Shown one piece after another: positions 7,153 to 16,296 of a stretch of 64,000 nucleotides of DNA. This DNA is from Roseisolibacter agri (GTDB lineage: Bacteria > Gemmatimonadota > Gemmatimonadetes > Gemmatimonadales > Gemmatimonadaceae), in assembly GCF_030159095.1 (NCBI RefSeq), contig NZ_BRXS01000001.1, positions 992,001-1,056,000 of the forward strand. The letters are read 5' to 3'. Within the stretch, counting starts at the first letter, position 1. Each line of letters starts with the position of its first letter. A model generated the notes under the pieces. It was not told where the DNA came from. It was given only the letters and a program-made list of their open reading frames with translations, and searched no databases. Made by a program: the position numbers and the translations under genes.

Positions 7153-9522
7153 TCAGGCCGCGACGCGTGCCCGGGCGCGCGCGCGGCGCGACGACAGCGG
7201 GCGCGGCGGCGGGAGCTGCGGCGCGCCGCGCGCCGCGAGGTAGTGGCAAATCGCGTTCTCGACGGCCCCGAGCAGCGGGCCGCGCGCGGAGCCGAGCACG
7301 GACCAGTGCGGCCGCGCCGCGGGCAGCCGCGCGTCTGCCAGCGCGATCGGCACCAGTCGCGACGCGTCCACGCCCGCGCGCTCCGCGCCCAGGCGCGCGA
7401 AGTCGAGCCAGGTGAGCGCGCTCTCGCTCGCGAGGTGCCACACGCCGCGCTCGCCGTCCACCAGCAGGTCGAGCGTCGCGTCCGCGAGCTCGGGGACGTA
7501 CGTCGGCGAGACGGTGACGTCCGCCAGCGCGCGGAAGGCGTTGCCGGCGGACAGCTCGCGCAGCGCGATGGTGAGGAAGTTCCACTCGTCCCACGGGCCG
7601 AAGAACGCGCTCGTGCGCACGACGAGCGCCTCCGGCATCAGCCCCTGGACGCGCTGCTCCGCCTCGGCCTTGCTGGCGCCGTAGACGTTGCGCGGCGCGA
7701 CGGGATCGTCCTCGACGAACGGGCGCGGCTCCGCGGCGTCGCCGAACACCAGGTCCGACGAGAAGGTCGCGAGGCGCACGCCGCGCCGCGCGCACGCCTG
7801 CGCCAGCGTCGCGGGGCCGTGCACGTTGCCGCGCCAGCACGCCTCGCGCTCGCGCTCCGCGTCGTCCACGCGCACGAAGCCCGCGCAGTTGACGACGGCC
7901 CACGGATCGTGCGCGGCCAGCGCCGCCTCGACGGCGGCCGCGTCGGCGGCGTCCAGCTCCGCACGGCCGAGCGCGACGTACGCGAGCCCGCGCATGGCGC
8001 AGGCGCGCGCGACCGCGCGGCCGAGCGTCCCGTGCGCACCGGTCACCAGCACCGGACGCGGCGCGCGCGGCGCGGACTCGCGCAGCGGCACGCGCAGGAG
8101 CGAGGCGCCAGCCTCGCGGCGGTCGAGCACCGACGCGCCGTGCCGGCGGGCGGGCGGGTAGATCAGCCGCTCGGGCGCCTCCCACCATCCCGGCCCGGCG
8201 AGCGCCGGATGCTCGCAGCGCCCGTGCGTCGCGAGGTCGCGCACCATCGCCGCGAGCGCGGTGGGCCGCGGCGACGGCGCGCGCACGTCGAACAGCCCGG
8301 GCTCGTAGTGGCCGGCGTCGCGCGTCAGCAGCGAGTTCCAGTCGAACGAGCCGAACGCTGCCCACGCGGTCACCGCGCGCACGTCCACGCCGCCCGCGCG
8401 CAGCCGCAGCGCCGCGTGCCACACCCGGTCCAGCCAGCGCAGCTGCTGCTCGCGCGTGCAGGCGAGGTGCACCTCCGTCACCGCGAGCGGCAGATGGTGG
8501 CGGTCCCAGGCCTCGCGCAGCAGCGCCTCCGGCCCCTCGGTGCCCTCGGCCAGCACGCGCACCGCCTCGACGTCGGCGTAGCGGTGCGTGCCGTTGCCGC
8601 CGTGCGCGTGCGCGGGATAGCGCCGCAGCCGCCGATCGAGGAAGCGCTCGCTCGTGAGGTAGTGGTTGATGCCCAGCAGGTCGGGCGGGCAGGGCGCCTT
8701 GCGGAACTCGTGCAGCACGCGCGCGTCGATGCCGCCGCGCTCCACGAGGAAGCGCCACATGGCGTCGCGGGGCGCGAGGCGTCCGGTGAGCAGGTCGGCG
8801 GTCGCCCAGCGGCGCTCGTTCTCGAACGCGGCCTGGTAGCGCAGCGCGGGCGTCGCGTGCGTCTTGCCCAGGTCCTCGGTCTGCACGAGGCGCGCGTGCG
8901 GGATCACGGCGCGGATCGCGCGCATCGCGAGCGCGATCGCCTGCATCTGGTGCACGAACGCGCGCGCGAAGCTGCGGTCGTCGCGCGCGTGCGGATACCA
9001 GACGCCGTAGAGCGCGCTGAAGCGCGCCGTCGTCAGCGGCTCGTTGATCGGCGTCCACTCCTCGACCCACGGGTAGCGCTCGGCCGCCGCGCGCGCGTAG
9101 GCGGCGAAGCGGGCGGGGAAGCCGGGATCGAGCAGCGACGTGTCGCGCGGACCGGAGCCGTGGTGCAGGAGCGTGACGACGGGACGGACGCCGAGCGCGC
9201 GCAGCCGATCGAGGCGCGCGTCGCTCCACGACCAGTCGTGATGCACGCCGTCGGGCGACGTGCGCTCCCACAGCAGCGGGAAGCGCACGGCCGCGACGCC
9301 GAGCGCCGCGAGGCGATCGACGTCGTCGTCGCGCACGTGGTGGCCGTTGCGGGCGAGCTGGTCGAAGAACCGCTCGCCCACTCGGTTGACCGTGCACTCG
9401 ACGCCTGCCCAGACCTCGGGCCGCATGGTCTCCACCACCTGCTGCTGCTGGTCGCGCTGCGCCTTCGCGTCCCGTCCGTCCCGCCCCCGGCCCGTCGCGG
9501 CGCCGGTGGCCGGCGACGTCAC
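7153..9522 (-). CDS. GH1 glycosidase-like / RmlD sugar-nucleotide reductase fusion
   Basis: The protein has about 789 residues in two halves. Residues 35-430 are a glycoside hydrolase family 1 TIM barrel: TPINEP (acid/base E161) and LAVTEVHL (candidate nucleophile E350, in place of the common TENG). Residues 490-770 are an extended short-chain dehydrogenase of the RmlD type: VTGAHGTLG at 493-501, FSSDLVFG, and the catalytic pair Y614/K618 in NVYGASK. RmlD enzymes reduce dTDP-4-keto-rhamnose. The chosen GTG at 9522 overlaps the previous stop as GTGA and has GGAGAGGAG eight bases ahead; the first 32 residues are then low-complexity. An ATG at 9426 (MRPEVWAG) is a good alternative and would give 757 residues. 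The fusion probably builds or edits a surface glycan with its neighbours; the substrate is unknown. Confidence 0.88.
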   Translation of the reverse strand: MTSPATGAATGRGRDGRDAKAQRDQQQQVVETMRPEVWAGVECTVNRVGERFFDQLARNGHHVRDDDVDRLAALGVAAVRFPLLWERTSPDGVHHDWSWSDARLDRLRALGVRPVVTLLHHGSGPRDTSLLDPGFPARFAAYARAAAERYPWVEEWTPINEPLTTARFSALYGVWYPHARDDRSFARAFVHQMQAIALAMRAIRAVIPHARLVQTEDLGKTHATPALRYQAAFENERRWATADLLTGRLAPRDAMWRFLVERGGIDARVLHEFRKAPCPPDLLGINHYLTSERFLDRRLRRYPAHAHGGNGTHRYADVEAVRVLAEGTEGPEALLREAWDRHHLPLAVTEVHLACTREQQLRWLDRVWHAALRLRAGGVDVRAVTAWAAFGSFDWNSLLTRDAGHYEPGLFDVRAPSPRPTALAAMVRDLATHGRCEHPALAGPGWWEAPERLIYPPARRHGASVLDRREAGASLLRVPLRESAPRAPRPVLVTGAHGTLGRAVARACAMRGLAYVALGRAELDAADAAAVEAALAAHDPWAVVNCAGFVRVDDAEREREACWRGNVHGPATLAQACARRGVRLATFSSDLVFGDAAEPRPFVEDDPVAPRNVYGASKAEAEQRVQGLMPEALVVRTSAFFGPWDEWNFLTIALRELSAGNAFRALADVTVSPTYVPELADATLDLLVDGERGVWHLASESALTWLDFARLGAERAGVDASRLVPIALADARLPAARPHWSVLGSARGPLLGAVENAICHYLAARGAPQLPPPRPLSSRRARARARVAA

Positions 9523-10793
9523 GCGGTCAGCTCCTCTCCGCCCACCAGGTCGCGCCCCGCGCCGGCGGTCGCCAGCCGCGACGACGACGCGGCGCGCGCG
9601 ACCTCCGGGTGCCGCGGCGCCTCGCGCTGCTGCAGCGCGGCCGCGATCAGGCCCTGCATCGTGCCGACGATCGACTCCCACGACGCGTCCTTCGCCATGC
9701 CGATGCCGCGCGCGATCAGCTCGGGCTCGGGGCAGGTGGCGGCGGCGCGCACCGCGGCCACGAAGCCGTCGTGCGAGCGGGCGACCTTCACGATCGGCGT
9801 GAAGTTGCGCACGACGTCGGCGACCGCGGTCGAGACGATCGGCTTGCCGGCGGCCATGTACTCGAGCGTCTTCGTCGGGTTGATGTACTCGGTCGCCTCG
9901 TTGAGCGCGAACGGCATCAGTGCCACGTCGAAGTGCTTGGCGTACGCCGGGAGCTCGGCGTACTGCTTCTGGCCCAGCCAGTGGAGGTTCGGCGCCTGCG
10001 GGAGCTCGCGCGGATCGACCTTCACGACCGGGCCCACCATCACGACCTGCGACTCGGGCAGGCGCGCGGCCAGCTCGGCGATCAGCGCGTAGTCGATGCG
10101 CTCGTCGATCACGCCGTAGTAGCCGAGGATCGGCGCGTCGCCGTCGGGGAGGTCGGCGGGGCGCGGCGTCTCCGAGAGGCGCGCCTTCGCGAAGTGCGCC
10201 GAGTCGACGCCGCAGCCGAAGAAGTGCACGTTCGGGTGCAGGCGCGACTTCGACTGCCACAGGCGGTAGCCGCCGGTGAACACGACGTCGGCGCGCGAGA
10301 CCAGCAGGCGCTCGCGCTCCACCAGCTCGGGCGGCGCGAAGCGGAACTGCGACAGCTCGTCCATGCAGTCGTAGACGACCGCGCGCTCGCCGAACGCGCC
10401 GAGCATCACGGGCGCGGGCATCGGCGTGTAGAACCACTGCACGGGCGCGGTGAACTGGCCGGCGAGCGGGCCGCCGCGCGCCATCGCCTGCAGCAGCAGC
10501 GTGCGCGTGGCGACGATCGCCTCGTCACCGCGCAGCGCCGACGGCAGGCGCGGGATCGCGCGCGTGACCCCGCGCATCGGCGTCGTCAGCTCGAGCGTCG
10601 GCGTCGCGAGGTCGTCGGCCCACACCGGCTCCTCGACGAACAGGATCGGGCTCGACGTCGCGAACCGGGAGAGCAGCTGCTGCGGGCGCTGCCACACGAA
10701 GTCCCACCGGAGATGGCTCTGCACCACGATGGGCGCGTCGAAATCGGTGGCGAGGCGCGAGGCGCGCTCGGTCCGGTCCACGAGTCGGGTCAT
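9519..10793 (-). CDS. glycosyltransferase, GT4/GT1-like
   Basis: The 424-residue protein has a GT-B layout. The N-terminal domain holds DAPIVVQSHLRWDFVWQRPQ and VVYDCMDELSQF. The C-terminal domain holds ILGYYGVIDERIDY, NLHWLGQKQYAELP and the donor-binding motif YINPTKTLEYMAAGKPIVST, where the E of the E-x7-E-like motif is seen. Such enzymes move a sugar from a nucleotide donor onto a growing glycan or lipid at the cytoplasmic face. It is the first gene of the glycan cluster and overlaps the fusion gene by four bases. Upstream lies a 218-base gap containing the terminator of the NlpC/P60 gene, so a promoter for this cluster should lie around 10794-10950. The C-terminal 40 residues are low-complexity. 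Confidence 0.87.
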   Translation of the reverse strand: MTRLVDRTERASRLATDFDAPIVVQSHLRWDFVWQRPQQLLSRFATSSPILFVEEPVWADDLATPTLELTTPMRGVTRAIPRLPSALRGDEAIVATRTLLLQAMARGGPLAGQFTAPVQWFYTPMPAPVMLGAFGERAVVYDCMDELSQFRFAPPELVERERLLVSRADVVFTGGYRLWQSKSRLHPNVHFFGCGVDSAHFAKARLSETPRPADLPDGDAPILGYYGVIDERIDYALIAELAARLPESQVVMVGPVVKVDPRELPQAPNLHWLGQKQYAELPAYAKHFDVALMPFALNEATEYINPTKTLEYMAAGKPIVSTAVADVVRNFTPIVKVARSHDGFVAAVRAAATCPEPELIARGIGMAKDASWESIVGTMQGLIAAALQQREAPRHPEVARAASSSRLATAGAGRDLVGGEELTA

Positions 10794-10953
10794 TTTGATG
10801 TCTGGGAGATGCGGGGACGACCCAATGAACGGCGTGAGTAGTGTGACGCCGCCGGCGTTGCAGGTCGTGCCCGTCCCCTAGGCAAGGCGCGTTCCCATGT
10901 ACTTCATCTGTGTAGGAGTGCCGCCGGGCGAGCCGCGCGCGCCCGAACGCGAA

Positions 10954-10985
10954 GCGGGCGCGACTCTCGAAGCGGTCGCGCCCGC
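10954..10985 (-). terminator. terminator after the NlpC/P60 gene
   Basis: GCGGGCGCGA (10954-10963) and TCGCGCCCGC (10976-10985) form a perfect 10-bp stem with a 12-base loop, 26 bases beyond the stop codon. Confidence 0.65.
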
Positions 10986-11011
10986 TGCTGCACCCGTGTC
11001 GTCGCGTCGGC

Positions 11012-11881
11012 TCAGCCGCCGCGCACCGACGTCGTGTCGTCGGAGGCGATGAGGCGCCGCGCGCCCTGCCACTTCCGGAAGAGCAGGCCGTTGCGCTCGA
11101 TCGTCGTCTCGATCACGCGGCCCGACTTGACGCTGGCGTGGATGAAGCGGCCCTCGCCCAGGTAGATGCCGACGTGGTCGACCGTGCGGCGCGTGCCGAA
11201 GGTGAGCAGGTCGCCGGGGCGCAGCGCGTTGCGGTCGCGCGGGATCGGCGTGCCGACCTGCGCCTGCTGGGCCGCCGTCCGCGGGAGCGCGATGCCGAGC
11301 GCTTCCATCGCGTAGCGCGCGAACGACGAGCAGTCGAGGCTGCGGCCGGGCGTCGCGCCGCCGAGGACGTAGCGGGTGCCGAGCTGGCTGCGCGCGCGCG
11401 AGACCATCGCGTCCAGCAGGGCGGTCGCCGAGCGGCTGATGCTCGCGAACGGGCGGCTCGTGGTCGGCTCGGCCGAGGCGACGGTGGCCGTCGCGGTCGC
11501 CGGCGCCTCGCCCAGCAGGGCCGAGAGGTCCGGGAGGACGAAGGTCGGGACCGGCGCGAGCTCGGGGGCGGTGGCGCGGGTCGCGACGCGGGCGGCGCGC
11601 GTGACGCGCCGGGTGACCGGCTTGCGGCGGAGGACGTCGCCGGCGCGTCGGGTGGTTCGTGCCTTCGAGGAGCGCTTGGCCGACGGCTTGCGCTCGGTGC
11701 TCTTCGCGGCGCGCTTGGTGCGCGGGTTGGCCGTCAGCGACCAGGTGGCGACGGACGGGGCGGCGTGGGCGGCCGGTGCGAGCACCGCGTCGCCGGCCAC
11801 GAAGGCGAGGCCGAGCGCGGCCGCGCCGAGGAGGCGCGTGAGGACGTGCAGGGCTCGCGAGGGTGCGGAGGGGGGGCGCAC
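11012..11881 (-). CDS. exported NlpC/P60 peptidoglycan endopeptidase
   Basis: The protein has 289 residues from a GTG start that has AGGA upstream. Residues 10-41 form a signal peptide (RLLGAAALGLAFVAG, then AAHA-A). A basic linker of Lys/Arg repeats follows, which probably binds the wall. The C-terminal 130 residues are an NlpC/P60 (C40) domain: LGTRYVLGGATPGRSLDCSSF with catalytic C184, HVGIYLG with H236, and FIHAS with H248. Enzymes of this family cut gamma-D-Glu-meso-DAP or related cross-bridges in the periplasm. No in-frame ATG exists before the signal sequence, which is why the GTG was chosen. It stands alone between queE and the glycan cluster and has its own terminator. Confidence 0.88.
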   Translation of the reverse strand: MRPPSAPSRALHVLTRLLGAAALGLAFVAGDAVLAPAAHAAPSVATWSLTANPRTKRAAKSTERKPSAKRSSKARTTRRAGDVLRRKPVTRRVTRAARVATRATAPELAPVPTFVLPDLSALLGEAPATATATVASAEPTTSRPFASISRSATALLDAMVSRARSQLGTRYVLGGATPGRSLDCSSFARYAMEALGIALPRTAAQQAQVGTPIPRDRNALRPGDLLTFGTRRTVDHVGIYLGEGRFIHASVKSGRVIETTIERNGLLFRKWQGARRLIASDDTTSVRGG

Positions 11882-12027
11882 GCGGGTCCTGAGGGCGGGA
11901 ACAGCGACGGAAGCTAGCCAGACTGGGCCGGATTCCGGGGGACGGGGCAACCTAGCCCTCGCGCGCAGTGCCGCGCGAGGCAGCCGGGGGGCCGGATGTC
12001 GCGCGTCCCTGACCGCCCGGTCAGGCG

Positions 12028-12705
12028 CTACCGCACGCCCACGACCTTGTGGGTCTGGACCGAGAGCCGCCAGCGCGGATGGGCGAGGCAGTAGGCGATC
12101 GCCGCCCGCACGTTGGCCTCGCGCACGGCCGGGTCCGCGACGTCCATCGGCTGCAGCCAGAACTGCTGGAAGGCCAATCCCTCGAAGCGTTCGGGCTGCG
12201 CCTCCGGCTCCGCCTGCGGGAAGACCAGCTTCAGCTCGTCGCCGCGGGTCAGCGCCAGCGGGGCGCCCGCCTTCGGGCTGACGCAGATCCAGTCGAGCCC
12301 CGCGGGCGCCACCTGCGTCCCGTTGGTCTCGACCGCGACCTCGAAGCCGGCGGCGTGGAGCGCGTCGATGGCGGGCGCGTCCAGCTGGAGGAGCGGCTCG
12401 CCCCCCGTGCACACGACCAGCGGCCGGATGCCCGCGGCGCGGCTCTGCGCGGGCGTCTCCCCGGTGCCCGCTTCCCATCGCCCGGCGATCGCGGTGGCCA
12501 GCGCCTCCGGCGTCGCGAAGCGCCCGCCGTCGGGGCCGATGCCCACGAAGTCGGTGTCGCAGAAGCGGCAGACGGCCCGGTGCCGGTCCTGCTCGCGCCC
12601 CGTCCACAGGTTGCACCCGCTGAAGCGGCAGAACACCGCCGCGCGCCCCGCGTTGGCGCCCTCGCCCTGGAGCGTGTGGAAGATCTCCTTGACGGTGTAG
12701 CTCAT
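12028..12705 (-). CDS. queE: 7-carboxy-7-deazaguanine synthase
   Basis: QueE is a radical-SAM enzyme that contracts 6-carboxy-tetrahydropterin to 7-carboxy-7-deazaguanine, a step in queuosine and 7-deazapurine synthesis. The 225-residue protein shows the family cluster motif C-x14-C-x2-C (C31, C46, C49; GCNLWTG then CRFCDTDF), the start [10 protein letters not shown], the GGEP motif ([13 protein letters not shown]) and ETNGT. The long 14-residue gap is a QueE feature rather than the classical CxxxCxxC. Its ATG overlaps the stop of queC as ATGA, so translation is coupled and the two successive enzymes of the pathway are made together. queD and queF are not in the window. Confidence 0.95.
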   Translation of the reverse strand: MSYTVKEIFHTLQGEGANAGRAAVFCRFSGCNLWTGREQDRHRAVCRFCDTDFVGIGPDGGRFATPEALATAIAGRWEAGTGETPAQSRAAGIRPLVVCTGGEPLLQLDAPAIDALHAAGFEVAVETNGTQVAPAGLDWICVSPKAGAPLALTRGDELKLVFPQAEPEAQPERFEGLAFQQFWLQPMDVADPAVREANVRAAIAYCLAHPRWRLSVQTHKVVGVR

Positions 12706-13436
12706 CCGCGCGCACCTGCCGCCGGGCGGTCGACGTAAGCGACGGGGTCTTCCGCGCCTGCCTCCGCGAACCCCTTGAGCCGCAGCGCGCACGCGTCGCA
12801 GTGCCCGCACGCGGTCCCGTCCGGCGCGGGGTCGTAGCAGCTGGTCGTCTCGCCGTAGTCCACGCCCAGCGAGAGCCCGAGCCGCACGATCTCGGCTTTC
12901 GTCAGCTCCAGGAGCGGCGTGCGCAGCCGGATCGCCGGCGCGTCCGCGGGCGCCTCGACGCCGGCGCGGGTCGCCAGGTTCGCCATCCGCTCGAACGCCC
13001 GCACGTACTCCGGGCGGCAGTCGGGATAGCCCGAGTAGTCCAGCGCGTTCACCCCGAGGAAGATGTCGCGCGCCCCCGTCGTCTCGGCCAGCGCCAGGGC
13101 GTAGGAGAGGAAGATCGTGTTGCGCGCGGGGACGTAGGTGATCGGCACCCCCTCGCCGGCCATCGCCGCGACCGGGCGGTCCTTCGGGACGTCGATGTCG
13201 GCCGTCAGCGCCGAGCCGCCGAAGACGCGCAGGTCGATGTCCACGACGACGTGGCGCGCGACGCCGTGGCGCGCGGCGATGCGGCGGGCCGCCTCGACCT
13301 CGTGCGCGTGGCGCTGGCCGTAGCGGAAGGAGAGCGCGTGGACCGCGAAGCCCTCGCGGCGGGCGATGGCGAGGCAGGTCGTGGAATCGAGGCCGCCCGA
13401 CAGCAGGACGACGGCGGCCGGGGCGGCGTCTGGCAT
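12702..13436 (-). CDS. queC: 7-cyano-7-deazaguanine (preQ0) synthase
   Basis: QueC converts the QueE product to preQ0 using ATP and ammonia. The 244-residue protein has the PP-loop SGGLDS at 13-18, the YGQRHAHE segment after it, and [13 protein letters not shown], all typical. The zinc site is present near the C-terminus as SCYDP followed by CGHCDAC. Length matches the family (about 230). It is the first gene of the queC-queE operon. The 93-base gap to the divergent M28 peptidase gene must hold both promoters. The product may feed tRNA queuosine or DNA 7-deazaguanine modification; nothing nearby decides which. Confidence 0.95.
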   Translation of the reverse strand: MPDAAPAAVVLLSGGLDSTTCLAIARREGFAVHALSFRYGQRHAHEVEAARRIAARHGVARHVVVDIDLRVFGGSALTADIDVPKDRPVAAMAGEGVPITYVPARNTIFLSYALALAETTGARDIFLGVNALDYSGYPDCRPEYVRAFERMANLATRAGVEAPADAPAIRLRTPLLELTKAEIVRLGLSLGVDYGETTSCYDPAPDGTACGHCDACALRLKGFAEAGAEDPVAYVDRPAAGARG

Positions 13437-13529
13437 CCCGAAAGCTAGTCGGTCCAGGCATCACGACGCGCGCCCCGACGCGCGCCCCGCTAGAGTTCGG
13501 GCGCCAACCCTCTCCACACTCGAGGACCC

Positions 13530-15323
13530 GTGATCCCGAATTCGTCTCCACGTCGCGCGCGCCGTCGCGCCGACGTGCTGCTCCCCCTGGCCGCCCTGGC
13601 CGTGTCCGCGGCCTGCGCCGGCGCGCAGGAGCCCGCGCGCGTCACGAAGGACGCGCCGGCCAACGGCGCCGCGCCCGCGCTCCCGCTGAAGCACGCCCCG
13701 CGTCCCACCGCCGCGCCCATCACGGCCGCGGACCTGATGACGCGCCTCTACATCTTCGCCGACGACTCGATGATGGGTCGCGACGCGGGCACGCTCGGCA
13801 ACCAGAAGGGCAACGCGTACATCGAGCGCGAGCTGCGCCGCCTCGGGCTGCGCCCCGCGGGCGAGAACGGCACGTACTTCCAGACGGTGCCCTTCGTGCG
13901 CCGCTCCATCGACCCGGCGACGACGATCACCGCCGGTGGCGAGACGCTCCGCTACGGCACGGACTTCGTCGCGTCGCCCGGCGCCGGCACGCCGCGCTCG
14001 ATCGACGGCGCGGCGGTGGTGTTCGGCGGTTCGCTGACGGCCGACGGCGTCGCGGGCCTCACGGCCGAGCAGGCGGCCGGCAAGGTGGTCGTGCTCAACG
14101 CGCCGAACGTGATGGCGGTGCGCCAGCTGAGTGGGGTGCCGGCGCTGCGCGGCGCGGCCGGCGTGGCGCTCGTGCTGCTCGACCAGCTGCCGGCGCCCTT
14201 CCGCGCGCAGCTCACGCGCACGCAGCTCGCGCTCGACTCGGCCGGCTTCGCGGCCGCGGGCGCCGCGCCGACGGCCGGCACGGTGCCGACGGTCCTCGTC
14301 GTGTCGCAGCGCGCCGCGCAGGCGATGCTGGGTGCCGATCTCGCGAGCGCCGCGGTGGGCGCGGCGGGGCGCACGGTCACCGGCAACGTCGCGTTCCGCA
14401 CCGAGCGCGCGCCGGCCACCAACGTCGTGGCGATCCTGCCCGGCAGCGACGCGCGCCTCGCCAGCACGTACGTCGCGATGGGCGCGCACAACGACCACGT
14501 GGGCATGGCGCCGCGCGCGGTCGACCACGACTCGCTGAAGGCGTTCAACGCCGCCGCGCGCCGCCTGTACATGGCGCAGGACCCGGAGGGCGACGAGACG
14601 ATCCCGCCGGCCGCGGACTCGCTCTACCGCCAGCAGCGCGCGGCCATCCGCGTCAACGTCGACTCGCTGCGCGCGCTGCGTCCGGCGCGCATGGACTCGG
14701 TGTTCAACGGCGCGGACGACGACGGCTCGGGCTCGATGGCGCTGCTCGAGATCGCGGAGAACTTCGCGGCCGCGCGCGTGAAGCCGAAGCGATCGATCCT
14801 CTTCGTCTGGCACACCGGCGAGGAGAAGGGGCTCGTGGGCGCGCGCTGGTACTCGGACCACCCGACGGTGCCGCGCGACTCGATCGTCGCGCAGCTCAAC
14901 ATCGACATGATCGGCCGCGGGCGCGCCGAGGACGTGGTGACGGGCGGCCCGACGTACGTCGGCATCGTCGGCTCGCGCCGCCTCTCGACGCAGCTCGGCG
15001 ACCTAGCCGAGGCGGTCGCGAAGGCGCAGGCGAATCCCATCCGCCTCGACTACGCGCTCGACGCCGACGGGCATCCGCAGAACATCTACTGCCGCAGCGA
15101 CCACTTCCACTACGCGCGCTGGGGCATCCCGATCGCGTTCTTCTTCACCGGCCTGCACGGCGACTACCACCAGCTCACCGACGAGCCGCAGTACATCGAC
15201 TACCCGCACTACGCGGGGATCACGAGCTACATCCGCGACCTCGCGCTGCGCGTGGCGAACCAGGACGCGCGGCCGGTGGTCGACAAGCCGAAGCCCGATC
15301 CGACGGGTGCGTGTCGGCAGTGA
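13530..15323 (+). CDS. exported M28-family zinc aminopeptidase
   Basis: The 597-residue protein starts at GTG with GAGGA ten bases upstream. A twin-arginine-like basic start and a hydrophobic stretch (DVLLPLAALAVSAACAG) form a signal sequence that may be a lipoprotein signal. A PA-like domain (AAGKVVVLNAP) follows. The metal ligands of the M28 peptidases can be read in order: H in MGAHNDHVG, D in NGADDDGSG, E-E in HTGEEKG, D in LNIDMIG, and H in GDYHQLTDE. A 60-residue insert (DHDSLKAFNA to LRPARM) lies between the first and second ligand and is longer than usual. The enzyme should act in the periplasm or at the outer membrane on peptide N-termini. A 15-bp hairpin terminator follows. Confidence 0.9.
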   Translation: MIPNSSPRRARRRADVLLPLAALAVSAACAGAQEPARVTKDAPANGAAPALPLKHAPRPTAAPITAADLMTRLYIFADDSMMGRDAGTLGNQKGNAYIERELRRLGLRPAGENGTYFQTVPFVRRSIDPATTITAGGETLRYGTDFVASPGAGTPRSIDGAAVVFGGSLTADGVAGLTAEQAAGKVVVLNAPNVMAVRQLSGVPALRGAAGVALVLLDQLPAPFRAQLTRTQLALDSAGFAAAGAAPTAGTVPTVLVVSQRAAQAMLGADLASAAVGAAGRTVTGNVAFRTERAPATNVVAILPGSDARLASTYVAMGAHNDHVGMAPRAVDHDSLKAFNAAARRLYMAQDPEGDETIPPAADSLYRQQRAAIRVNVDSLRALRPARMDSVFNGADDDGSGSMALLEIAENFAAARVKPKRSILFVWHTGEEKGLVGARWYSDHPTVPRDSIVAQLNIDMIGRGRAEDVVTGGPTYVGIVGSRRLSTQLGDLAEAVAKAQANPIRLDYALDADGHPQNIYCRSDHFHYARWGIPIAFFFTGLHGDYHQLTDEPQYIDYPHYAGITSYIRDLALRVANQDARPVVDKPKPDPTGACRQ

Positions 15324-15383
15324 TCCGACGGTAGCGTCGGAACCCATCTGACACCGCGCGCCACGGCGCGCGCCGTGCACGCC

Positions 15384-15416
15384 GACGGGCCGAGCCGGAT
15401 TCCGGCTCGGCCCGTC
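15384..15416 (+). terminator. strong hairpin terminator
   Basis: GACGGGCCGAGCCGG (15384-15398) pairs perfectly with CCGGCTCGGCCCGTC (15402-15416) across a three-base loop. It lies between the M28 gene and terC-like gene and has no T tract. Confidence 0.7.
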
Positions 15417-15440
15417 GCACGTCCCCCGACCTCACTTTCC

Positions 15441-16247
15441 ATGGACTTCCTCTCCGACCCGAACGCCTGGCTCGGGCTGCTGACGCTGACGGCGCTCGAG
15501 ATCGTCCTCGGCATCGACAACATCATCTTCATCTCGATCCTCGCCGGGAAGCTGCCGCCGGCGGAGCAGCCGAAGGCGCGCAAGCTGGGCCTCGCGGGCG
15601 CGTTCATCACGCGCGTCGCGCTCCTGTTCAGCATCAGTTGGATCGCGCGCCTCACGGCGCCGCTGTTCACGATCGGCACGCTGCGCTTCCTGGAGCTGGA
15701 GGCGCGCCAGATCACGGGGCGCGACCTGATCCTGATCTTCGGCGGCCTGTTCCTGATCGGGAAGGCGACCTACGAGATCCACCACAAGCTCGAGGGCGAC
15801 GACGACACGCCCGCGAGCGATGCCGGCGCGAAGGGGACGGTGTCGAAGGGGCTGGTGGCGGTGGTCGCGCAGATCGCCGTCGTCGACATCGTCTTCTCGC
15901 TCGACTCGGTGATCACGGCCGTCGGCATGGTGAGCGACATCCGCATCATGATCGCCGCCAACGTGATCGCGCTCGCGTTCATGCTGGGCGCCGCGGGCCC
16001 GATCTCGGGTTTCGTCGACCGCCATCCGACCGTGAAGATGCTCGCGCTCTCGTTCCTGCTGCTGATCGGCACGAACCTGGTCGCGGAGGGACTCGGCCAG
16101 CACATCCCGAAGGGCTACACCTACTTCGCGATGTTCTTCTCGGTGGCGGTCGAGATGCTGAACCTCCGCCTGCGCAAGGCGACCGACAGGCCCGTGAAGC
16201 TGCGCGACGGGGGGACGATCGAGCAGGGGCTCGTCGGCGAAGAATAG
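15441..16247 (+). CDS. TerC-family integral membrane protein
   Basis: The 268-residue protein has about seven membrane helices. The two TerC signatures are present: ALEIVLGIDNIIFISILAG in the first helix, with the acidic E and D facing each other, and VDIVFSLDSVITAVG in the second half. An acidic cytoplasmic loop (EGDDDTPASDAGAKG) separates the halves. TerC proteins are linked to tellurite resistance and, in several bacteria, to Mn2+ export or metal loading of exported proteins. The ATG at 15441 directly precedes the first helix and was preferred to in-frame codons within the upstream terminator region. No ter operon is nearby, so a housekeeping metal-transport role is more likely than tellurite resistance. 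Confidence 0.9.
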   Translation: MDFLSDPNAWLGLLTLTALEIVLGIDNIIFISILAGKLPPAEQPKARKLGLAGAFITRVALLFSISWIARLTAPLFTIGTLRFLELEARQITGRDLILIFGGLFLIGKATYEIHHKLEGDDDTPASDAGAKGTVSKGLVAVVAQIAVVDIVFSLDSVITAVGMVSDIRIMIAANVIALAFMLGAAGPISGFVDRHPTVKMLALSFLLLIGTNLVAEGLGQHIPKGYTYFAMFFSVAVEMLNLRLRKATDRPVKLRDGGTIEQGLVGEE

Positions 16248-16296
16248 CACGTAGCCGGGACGCCACGCTGGCATCCCCGATGCACCAGCGGTCCGC

